A stretch of DNA of 38,855 bases from Diphasiastrum complanatum (Eukaryota > Streptophyta > Lycopodiopsida > Lycopodiales > Lycopodiaceae). The stretch lies in assembly GCA_029204225.1 (NCBI GenBank), contig CM055107.1, positions 5,233,633-5,272,487 of the forward strand, given 5' to 3'. The translations under genes were made by a program, and so were the position numbers. Below the pieces are notes generated by a model. It saw only the letters and a program-made list of their open reading frames with translations. It made no database searches and was not told the origin of the DNA. Below, one piece after another: positions 31,809 to 38,855 of the stretch (position 1 is its first letter; each line of letters begins with the position of its first letter).

Positions 31809-32890
31809 ACTGCTTCAAACTTCACCTGTAGGCTATAAAGTGTATGCTGGAGCCAACCATGATGTTAGAAATCAATAATAATGACCTTCAATTTTTGGCT
31901 TACCAGGCCACCCGCCACTCTTTCGCCAAATTGAAAGCCAAACTGGCGTCATTTTCCAAAATGCTTCTCATCACCAACTCCCAGCTTCTTGCCCAGTGGA
32001 ATGATAAAATCACTTTTGGCGCACTTCGAACACTTTCTCCACAGCAATCACTCTGTTTTGGTGTACCGTACATGCAAGTACAGTTAGGGTGCCCTTCGTT
32101 TGGAGGCTATAGCCTTTCGTTTGGCCAAAATAGGCTAAAGGAGGTGAAAATAAGGGCAATTTGGGTTTTTGAACTGTTTCTTCATTGTGAAGAAACTGCA
32201 CCCTTCAAAAACTTGGGACCAGCAATTTTTTCAGTTTGAAGATTTTTAATGAAGTTGCAATGCACTTTGCACTTCAGACCCCTTCAGGCTTTTTCACATC
32301 AATCCAACGGATCCTTTAGATCCAACGACCCACCTGTCATGTAATAACCATCATCAATCTGTGTGATTCGAGATCGGATGGCTTTCTACGCTTTTGTGTG
32401 TTGATCAAGGGCCTTCGAAGCACCAAGCACTTCGGGCCGCTAACCGACTAGCTGAACTAGGCGCGCGAGGTCCCGTGACCTCTCCTCCTCTTTTCTCTCT
32501 CTGCGATAATTTTCCTCTCTCTTCAAAGGCTATGGCTGCTCCTTGTGGATCGATGGGGATATTTTCTTTCTCCACGGCCAGTCGCGGCCTCCTTACTGCT
32601 ATGTCGCACTACTAGGGTGCCCATTCTCAGCAACTTACAGCTCTGAAAAAGGCCTCCTACAAGGAGATATCCCAGATTTTGCACTTTGAAACTCTAGCAA
32701 CTTTAAAGAAAAGGATATATTGGGCTTTACTCAAGCTTTCCTTGAGCTTTCACTTGCAGCTCCTATCTGGCTGAGGTCGTCCTACAGCAGGCCATCTGCT
32801 GCTCCAAACCGCTCTTCAAATGGTGTTCGATTGGACTCCAACCAATCACAAACGCCAAGCAACCCTCCAAAAGAATTACTTAAAGACCCC
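31809..32890 (-). other. M1 leader region, repeat copy A
   Basis: This is the untranslated segment between M1's gag start and its outer edge. It is homologous, with considerable divergence, to 35347-36430. Shared anchors in plus orientation include CTAGGGTGCCCA (32613 and 36140 areas), TCTCCTC followed by CTCTCTTCAAA, CCACG(G/A)CCAGTC(G/A)CGGCCTCC, and TTAATGAAG. It contains no credible gene and no standard PBS. Near 31865 a TTCTAACA terminus-like word precedes TCATGGTTGG on the minus strand, which could be a derived LTR end and PBS, but no partner LTR supports that. Confidence 0.6.
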
Positions 32891-34260
32891 TAAAGACCCT
32901 ACTATGAACTTCGACAAGGCAGTCATTGACATCAAGGAAGAAGTTGAAGCTAGAGAGCACTATGACAACAAGAACGAGTCTGATCAAGCTCTCTACACCA
33001 ACAGAGACCAGTCAAAGAAAAAGGCTCAACCTAAGAAGGAGTCGACAAGGAGATCAGACCAGAACCAACAGAAGCAACAAACTCAAGAAGGCAGATCGAA
33101 AGGAAGGAACAGTCAGCAAGGCAACGACAAGAAGACATGTGACAGATGCAGACGGGAAGGCCACACACTAGATAAATGCTGGCTAAATCCAAAGATTGAG
33201 TGCATACATTGTCACAAGAAAGGTCATGCAGCCATGGATTGCTACGACAATCCAAGAAACAAGAAGACGTTGAGCAAGAAGAAAAGCACAAATAGCACAT
33301 CATATGTGGAGAGCCCGAATCCTCAAAGATGGCTGAAGACCGAGCTAGCAGAAGTCTGTGACGACAAGCCAGATAATCGCTGACTTTTGACAAATCGACT
33401 CCTCCAGATACATTGTTCTAGGAGAGGGATTGCGACACGAGGTGAGCGGCACTGACGCACTTTGGCTCAACACCAATGGAAGAGATAAAAGACTGGACGA
33501 CGTCCTGTATGTGCCGAGCCTTTGCTTTTTGCTTTTTGCAACTTTAAGAGTAGTGTTGCTTTTTCAAAGATCTATTATCAGACGAGAAGACAACCTTCTT
33601 GCATGGGGAGCTGAAAGAGGAGGTCTACAAGGACCAGCCACCAAGTTTTACTTGCAAGTCACTTATTGACTATGCCTGCAGAATGCACAGAAGCATCTAC
33701 AGACTGAAACAGTCCGCCAGACAATGGTACAAGAAGAAAGATCACGCATTAAGATCCTTGGACTTCTAGCCCTTAATGGCTGACTACAACATCTATATGA
33801 AAATCATAAATGGAGAGATCATCATAATCGGTGTCTATGTAGAGGACATGCTGATTTATTCATGAAGCAACAACCTGATTGCATAGGTGAAGGCAGATAT
33901 TTTAAGGCACTTCAAAATATCAGACCTAGGAGAAGCCAAATGCTACCTAGGTTTACAAATCGACAGAGATCTTCAGGCTGGGAGACTGTATCCATACCAA
34001 TCAAGATACATTCAGAAGATCATTGATGATTTCGACATGACGGATTGCAAGGGAGTAAATATTCCAATGGTTCCTGGCAAAGTGCTGACAAATGAAGACT
34101 ATCCCAGTGATGAAGCAGAACGGCAAGCAATGGAGCATAAGCCTTACATAAGGCTTATCGGTTCTTTGATGTACTTGGCAAACAATACGTGGCCAGACAT
34201 TGCTTACGCAATGTTCAGACTAAGCCAATTCAATATCAATCTAGGTCCAACAAACTGAAA
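32891..34260 (+). pseudogene. Element P gag second fragment, protease and RT remnants
   Basis: Gag resumes in frame at 32891 (DPTMNFDKAVIDIKEEVEAR). It then has a Lys/Gln-rich linker and two zinc knuckles, CDRCRREGHTLDKC and CIHCHKKGHAAMDC (33138-33242); most Copia gags carry one. It ends at a TGA at 33381-33383. A protease C-terminal scrap (LDDVLYVPSL, near 33500) is followed within about 50 bp by RT (FLHGELKEEVY, near 33593), so the whole integrase and the start of RT are deleted. RT continues with RSIYRLKQSARQWY, a YVED in place of the catalytic YVDD (near 33837), and the 33887-34258 frame (LRHFKISDLGEAKCYLGLQ, LIGSLMYLANNTWPDIAYA). Several stops interrupt it. It is dead. Confidence 0.85.
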
Positions 34261-34329
34261 GATCGCCAAGAGGATCTTGCAATATCTGCAGAACACAAAG
34301 GACTACGGCCTATGCTATTGTTGAGATTT

Positions 34330-34804
34330 AGGAGTCAAGATTGAATCTTACAGTGATGCAAGCTGGGCATCCCTGAAAGATGACAGTAAAAGCGTCTCAG
34401 GAGGATGCACCATAGCAGCCAATGCAGCTATTATTTGGATCAGCAAAAAGCAGACAATAACTGCCCAATCATCCTGTGAGGCAAAATATGTTGCTGCAGC
34501 CAAAATGGCCAATGAGCTTACATAGCTCAAATAGTTTCTAGATGGACTAGGAAAGAGCACCGATGAACTGTTGATCATGCACATGGACAACACCCTGCTA
34601 TTTATCTGACAAAAGACCCAGTGTTTCATTCTAGAACGAAGCACATCGCCATCAAGTATCACTTGATCCGGGATTTGGTTGAGAAGGACCCGCCAAAGCA
34701 GATCCAAAATGGCAGTTGAAGTGTATCTCCTCGATGACAAACCTAATACACTACTCCACAACTACAATGGCTTGATCAAAATTGACTTACTGACTGCAAA
34801 ACCA
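34330..34804 (+). pseudogene. Element P RNase H remnant
   Basis: SYSDASWASLKDDSKSVSGG (about 34348-34407), ISKKQTITAQSSCEAKYVA and a degenerate MHMDN are the Copia RNase H catalytic blocks in plus orientation, with in-frame stops near 34522 and 34607. No 3' LTR or polypurine tract follows; sequence of another origin starts by about 34819. Confidence 0.8.
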
Positions 34805-34818
34805 CAAAATCATCACAC

Positions 34819-35115
34819 TCACCACTCACCAAGAGCATCCAAAGTGTAATTATTGTCCCGTTCTTCATCCTCTGCGTGTCCCACACACAGCTCGTCCAAT
34901 GCAAGTCTGCTATCTTGCCCAATGGCTTTCAGCTGGCACCACCTCGCACTTCCATCACCTGTGACCGCCAAAATGTGTGTACCTCCAAGATAGCCCATTT
35001 TTCTCTCCAAACGAGAAATTCTCAAGCTACAGATGCGTGTGTCAATGCAACTATCATCTGACTCGACAATGCCACTACCGATCATACCTGTGAGAGTGTT
35101 CCCCCAAAGCGCCAC
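34819..35115 (-). CDS. Unrecognised 98-codon open frame
   Basis: The minus-strand frame opens at ATG 35115 and encodes an acidic peptide with SRLERKMGYLGGTHILAV and LALDELCVGHAEDEERDN segments. I do not recognise the family. It lies between the end of P's RNase H and repeat copy A', in the orientation of the minus-strand elements, so it may be leader sequence of a retroelement or a captured exon fragment. Composition is less biased than random AT-rich ORFs nearby. It could also be chance. No splice or promoter evidence was found. Confidence 0.2.
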   Translation of the reverse strand: MALWGNTLTGMIGSGIVESDDSCIDTRICSLRISRLERKMGYLGGTHILAVTGDGSARWCQLKAIGQDSRLALDELCVGHAEDEERDNNYTLDALGEW

Positions 35116-35346
35116 TTGACGTTGGTTGGTTCGAACCCCAAAAGTTGAACCTGATCACAAGAATCTTTCACCTGTAATCGGCATACCATGCCTATCTCTC
35201 ACCTGTGATTGCTTGCCCTCTCAAAATTGTCGCCAATGATGAGTAGTCACGTCACCAAACTACACTTCTGTCGCCAATACTAGCTTTCTCCACACAATTC
35301 CGCTACCATTCGCTCTCATACTGCATTTACCGCTTCCAAACACCCT

Positions 35347-36430
35347 GTTACCCTGTCAAGAGTAAGTAATAATGATTCCAAAGCAATAATGCCTTATTGT
35401 ACCGCCCTGTAGCAGATTTCACCAGCCAAAGATTGCCCCAAATTTGGCCCTACGGTACCCAAATGGCGAATGTAGCCCATCACTAGGTCACCCACACTCC
35501 GCTCGATAGAATATTGACAAAAACACCTCAAAACGCCTTTCTCCCTCCTCTATGACGTCACTCTGTCTGCTGGCTCTGAGCAGCCAGTTTCAAGGGTCAT
35601 TTTGGCCCAAGGATGGCCAAAAAAGGTGCCCTCTAGCCAAGGTTAGGCCTCTCCAAAGATTGCCCTTCCAAAATGAATTGTTTCTTCATTATGAAGATTT
35701 TTAATGAAGTGAAGTCCATTCTGGACTTTGGGTCCCTTCAATGAATATCCATTTGAAAATTTTTAATGAAAATAAGGCCACTTTTTTTCTTCATTGCCCT
35801 TCAGGACCCTTTCAAATGCATCCATTGGCCTCCCTAGATCTGATGGCCCACGTTGCTCCCCGAGATCTTCTTTGTGACCATCGATCGCGGTTGGATCCAG
35901 ATCCAACGATCTAGACTATTTGGGTGCGCTGATCATGCTCCTCCATACATCGAGGTTCTCCAACCGCTACTCTCTCAGTCCGATTGGACGCACGCGACCT
36001 GTTCGTCACCGCCCTCTCCTCTTTTCTTCCTCCTTTCACGTGCTCTCTTCAAAATGAGCTATGGCTGTCACCTTTGGATTGATCAAACTGTTTTCTCCCT
36101 CCACGACCAGTCACGGCCTCCTGACTGATGCCTCGTGATGCTAGGGTGCCCAGATGTACCTTTTTACAGCTCCAGAAAACCTTCTGTATTGAAGGAGAAT
36201 TGCACTTTTTTCACCTTAAAACCCTAACTAAACAAGAAAAGAGATTTCTTGGGCATTGGTGAATCTCACTCTGAGATTCTTCTTGCAGCTACCTGCTTCA
36301 CAGAGGTCGCCCTACCTCAAGGCATCTGATGCAATTTATAGTTTGACAATTGGTGCGGTATCGATTGCAAACAGGTTGATTTTTCCAGAAATCCGTCAAC
36401 ACCCCACAAAACTGAAAATTTTCAAAATTT
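35347..36430 (-). repeat. Repeat copy A' (homologous to M1 leader)
   Basis: A diverged direct copy of 31865-32890, same orientation, about 1 kb, anchored by the shared blocks listed for the M1 leader. Edges are approximate. It lies about 375 bp from the PBS at 36805-36816, on the gag-proximal side, so it looks like the leader of a second minus-strand element whose coding part is missing. Confidence 0.6.
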
Positions 36431-36804
36431 CCTCAATTTTCCACCCAATCTGACCCTGTAAATTGCTATGGCTCTCTCTCACTGCTCTTTGCAAATCCCT
36501 TGCAAGCCCCGTTGCACCAAACGGCTATCCACACAGTGAATAACTAAGCCACCACCGATGATTTCCCCAAAACCATCGAAACTGCAAGATTTTCTATGAA
36601 TTCTCCCCGGAATCCACCTACGACGATCGTTTTGATCTTCCCCGAAGCTCCGATCAAAGGAAATTTGCTGTCTCCTGCCATCCGGACTACCTATACCCTC
36701 CTGTATGGATTCCTCTCTCCTGAGACGCTCTGAGTGCTATTTCTCATGGTGAAAGACACTATCCCATAGCTCCACCGGATCGTGCATACCTGCAACACCC
36801 TGAC

Positions 36805-36816
36805 GCTCTGATACCA
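36805..36816 (-). other. Minus-strand Copia primer-binding site
   Basis: GCTCTGATACCA is the exact complement of TGGTATCAGAGC. An LTR would lie immediately to the right; the minus-strand sequence there ends GGAATTTCA three bases before the PBS, a plausible LTR end. No gag of the matching element was found to the left before other sequence intervenes. Confidence 0.75.
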
Positions 36817-36819
36817 AGT

Positions 36820-37260
36820 TGAAATTCCGATAGAATCTAGTGCAGTATGCAGATCACATCACACAATCACCATAGCCACTCCTCACAAGCTCTCGTAGAT
36901 GGCACATCAAAAGTTAAGTCTATTATGAAGAAACATTGTACATATAGCAAAACCCCAAACTGCATGGGCTCAACAGGTGTCACTAAACTAGCCTACCACC
37001 TGCCAAACTAGAGTTAGGCCCAATATGGCCACATATACTGACAAACCCAGGACATGCCCCTGAGTATAGCATAATGAACTTAAAATCACTGTACAGGCTA
37101 ATTTCTTCCTACGTGTGGCTACCCGGCTAACCCAAGTAGCTGTCTACGAGATCAGTGTCCGATCAATATATCCTAACGGGTCACGTCTTGATCACAACTG
37201 AATACATCAAATCTAATTAACTGTACACTAATTACAATATCACATTTAGAGCTTATACTA
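36820..37260 (-). mobile_element. Probable LTR right of PBS (far edge unknown)
   Basis: Starts TGAAATTCCG in plus orientation, next to the PBS, and is noncoding up to the stop codon of the gene at 37271. No second copy was found in the window, and the left terminal repeat of M1 is not similar, so it belongs to a different element. The right edge is not defined. Confidence 0.35.
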
Positions 37261-37270
37261 ATGAATCAGA

Positions 37271-37517
37271 TCAAAACTGATTTCTAACTACATATGCTTC
37301 CCTACTGATGCTAGAAAAGTCACATGCCCCCTGAAGCAATATAGTGTCTAATATTTTTACAACTTCATCCATAATGCTATCAGTATCTGAAGCCTTAATC
37401 TTTTTTATTTTGTTATTATTTAACATTGATTTCATAGATTTAGAAGTCAAGATAGAGCCTAGTGAGTTTCCAATTGAAATCTCATCGGCTAAATGGTCTT
37501 CAACAACCAATGCTGAT
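37271..37517 (-). CDS. Last exon of an unrecognised split gene
   Basis: Coding from 37517 to a TGA at 37271-37273. The exon is preceded on the minus strand by a textbook plant acceptor (TTTGCAATGCAG, then A) and reads in frame with the exon ending at 37698 (two bases left over plus one). The translation has Ile/Lys/Ser-rich segments such as SIMDEVVKILDTILLQGACD, possibly amphipathic helix. No domain was recognised. The following sequence is a retroelement LTR, so the 3' UTR may be interrupted. The 85-codon frame opening with a TTG at 37528 is this exon read back into the intron. Confidence 0.55.
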
Positions 37518-37697
37518 CTGCATTGCAAACATAATGTTCATGAAAATGTCAGTAGAAATTAGGACACTCATAGTATTCACAACAGTATATAATAAGCAAA
37601 TCAACAGAAAGTTGAAATGAATAAATAACAAAATTATTGATTATGAATGAATCAAAAAGTTCAAGCAATATTCAATACCAAATAAGCTATAACTTAC

Positions 37698-38004
37698 TTG
37701 AATGCACGGATTCGTCTTTTTCTATGACCTCCTCTGAATGATAGATCACATATATCCTTGTTTACCAGTCTTTTCCTCTTGTTGCTTCGGACCTTTCTGT
37801 TGAGCACATCCATATCTTTAACAAGAGACAAATATGAGATACACATGGATTGAAATGCAATTTTTATCTCATCATTACTAGTTGTATAATGATGCAAAGA
37901 AGATTTCAACCTTTGGATCTCCTCCTTGAGCATCTCATTTTCATCTAGACAAGTTTTCATTTTTGTAGATTTTTCTTTGCACTCCTTTGATATTTTCATT
38001 GATT
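37698..38004 (-). CDS. Internal exon of the split gene, coiled-coil region
   Basis: The open frame (up to 38029 at an ATG) encodes a Lys/Glu-rich heptad-like stretch (ENEMLKEEIQRLKSS), then a basic tail (NKRKRL, GGHRKRRIRAF) that could be a nuclear localisation signal. It ends at a consensus donor, AA then GTAAGT (37692-37697), and the in-frame stop lies inside the intron. The acceptor at 38005 (GCAAAG) is a guess; an ATG at 38029 could instead start the protein. No family was recognised. Alternatives are a host nuclear/structural protein or a gene fragment carried by a transposon. Confidence 0.5.
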
Positions 38005-38103
38005 CTTTGCATTGAATGTGCATTCCCATAGAGCATCAAATTCGCACAGTAACCCAAAAGGCCATTTTTTACCATGACACATATATATTATCAACTGACT
38101 CAC

Positions 38104-38306
38104 CGAATGAAATAATTTGGATGTTGCAATGAACATGGATCAATAGGATACAATGTTCCTGATGACCATAAATCTACATGTTTTAGCTTTTCCTCCCTGT
38201 ATCGGACCATATCAGAAGTTGACAATTTGGGTTGCTTTGAATTTTTCGTCCTGAGCGGAGCATATTCTGGTGACAGATCCACATGAAGTTGATAAAGCTT
38301 TGTCAT
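38104..38306 (-). CDS. Candidate upstream exon of the split gene
   Basis: The frame runs from ATG 38306 to a strong donor, TTCG then GTGAGT (38098-38103). It encodes a soluble peptide with MVRYREEKLKHVDLWSSG and TLYPIDPCSLQHPN. Its phase (two bases left over) does not match the obvious acceptor at 38005, so an extra exon, a different acceptor or a disabling indel is needed. It may belong to the same gene as the next two exons, but this is not shown. No family was recognised. Confidence 0.35.
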
Positions 38307-38351
38307 CAGTACAGTAGTATAGTAACAAACAACACAATGACAATAACAAAG

Positions 38352-38400
38352 CTGGAGATGGCGCTAACGACTTTGCTGGAGATTGAGATGGCGCTAAACA
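38352..38400. repeat. Short imperfect tandem duplication
   Basis: GCTGGAGATGGCGCTAACGA is followed by GCTGGAGATTGAGATGGCGC, a roughly 27-bp unit repeated with a small insertion, just upstream of the candidate exon at 38306. Confidence 0.6.
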
Positions 38401-38855
38401 CTTGTTTTTGACCCTGCAGAAGAGATGGCGTAGGCTTTTTTCAGAAATGTCACTCCTAATTCAAATTTCGAGTGTTCCCAACTATTGGGAGGGAATATTT
38501 CAACATTTGAAAAATAATATTTTAACTATGGTTAAACACCAGTGAAGTTTGATGTGACTAAACTAAGGTGCATTTCATTTACATGGAAAGTAGTGCGGGC
38601 AGATGCGTAAAGAAGTTAGAAAATGATATTAATAATTACTTTATAGTTATTTTCTCTCTCCTACATGGCATTTCTTATAGGGCCCTCTTTGGGCCCAACA
38701 CGTTTTCTCTAATGTGTCCTCTCCATCGTTATCGTGACCTCAGGGCTTAATCTTTTTACTAGTTTCTCTATGCACTCTCCTTGAAGATCTTGTAAGCAAT
38801 TGAAAGCTTTTGATTCTTCTTGATGATGTATACCATTGTCCCTTCTGGAAAAATT
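38401..38855. other. Right edge without recognisable gene
   Basis: No coding family was seen. GGGCCCTCTTTGGGCCC near 38681-38697 is an inverted pair of GGGCCC words. CT-rich sequence near 38650 recalls LTR or promoter DNA. The sequence is cut by the window edge. Confidence 0.4.

Larger units (their letters stand above)
27330..32890 (-). mobile_element. Copia element M1 inserted in P gag
   Basis: This is a 5.56-kb minus-strand Copia insertion. Evidence for the edges: P's gag frame stops at 27329 and continues in phase at 32891, with TAAAG on both sides. From 5' to 3' on the minus strand it has a leader of about 1.08 kb (32890-31809), a nearly intact gag-pol (31808-27669), a purine-rich tract (27574-27585 region) and a short LTR-like terminus (27330-about 27573). 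No sequence like that terminus is found at the 5' edge, and no standard PBS is seen, so the 5' LTR is missing or unrecognised. It is the best-preserved element in the window. Confidence 0.8.

Noticed and set aside
33031-33393. 120-codon minus-strand ORF over P gag
   Set aside because: It is antisense to the zinc-knuckle gag sequence; the Cys/Ser-rich translation reflects the complement.
35128-35146. B-box-like GGTTCGAACCCC suggesting a tRNA or second SINE
   Set aside because: No A box lies at the right distance on either strand, no cloverleaf could be drawn, and there is no flanking duplication.

Overview
This window is plant nuclear DNA, probably from a vascular plant with a large, repeat-rich genome. 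A gymnosperm would fit, but the sequence does not prove it. The evidence is a plant-specific EXORDIUM/PHI-1-type gene with a TATA promoter, plus several layers of Ty1/Copia LTR retrotransposons whose primer-binding sites resemble the plant Copia form TGGTATCAGAGC. There are no bacterial operons, CRISPR arrays or rRNA genes.

Layout. 1-2800: old, mostly unrecognised sequence with small duplications. 2828-4265: the 3' end of a Copia element (RNase H tail, polypurine tract, 1.25 kb LTR, here LTR-A1) carrying a (GA)59 tract. 4266-5830: the 3' end of a second element (LTR-B1) carrying a (TC)55 tract. 6748-7192: nine copies of a 17-bp imperfect palindrome. 7741-8152: a 206-bp tandem duplication. 8543-13584: a complete but decayed plus-strand Copia element (E1) with both LTRs, PBS, PPT and a near-matching target duplication. 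13585-19990: AT-rich relics, including an LTR-B copy joined to an LTR-A copy. 20006-20091: an 86-bp tRNA-like SINE with a perfect 15-bp target duplication.

22784-24199 holds the one convincing intact host gene: a TATA box, a roughly 390-nt 5' UTR with a small upstream ORF, and an intronless secreted EXORDIUM-like protein of up to 330 residues.

25672-36820 is a nested Copia cluster. Element Q (minus) keeps its gag start, PBS and one LTR and abuts the gag of element P (plus). P's gag is split at 27329/32891 by element M1 (minus). M1 carries an almost intact single-frame gag-pol with only two stop codons, and it is bordered by the 5-bp direct repeat TAAAG. P continues to 34.8 kb without an integrase. 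Diverged copies of a sequence about 1 kb long lie on either side of P's second half, and another minus-strand PBS lies at 36805-36816.

37271-38306 contains pieces of a split, unrecognised minus-strand gene, with one well-supported intron.

The retroelements are not a cooperating system. They record successive insertion and decay around one cell-wall/growth-related gene. No confident new multi-gene system was seen. The most unusual signals are the palindrome cluster, the inverted GA/TC arrays in neighbouring LTRs, the tRNA-sized SINE, the uORF in the EXO leader, and the element M1 with a target duplication but no recognisable 5' LTR.
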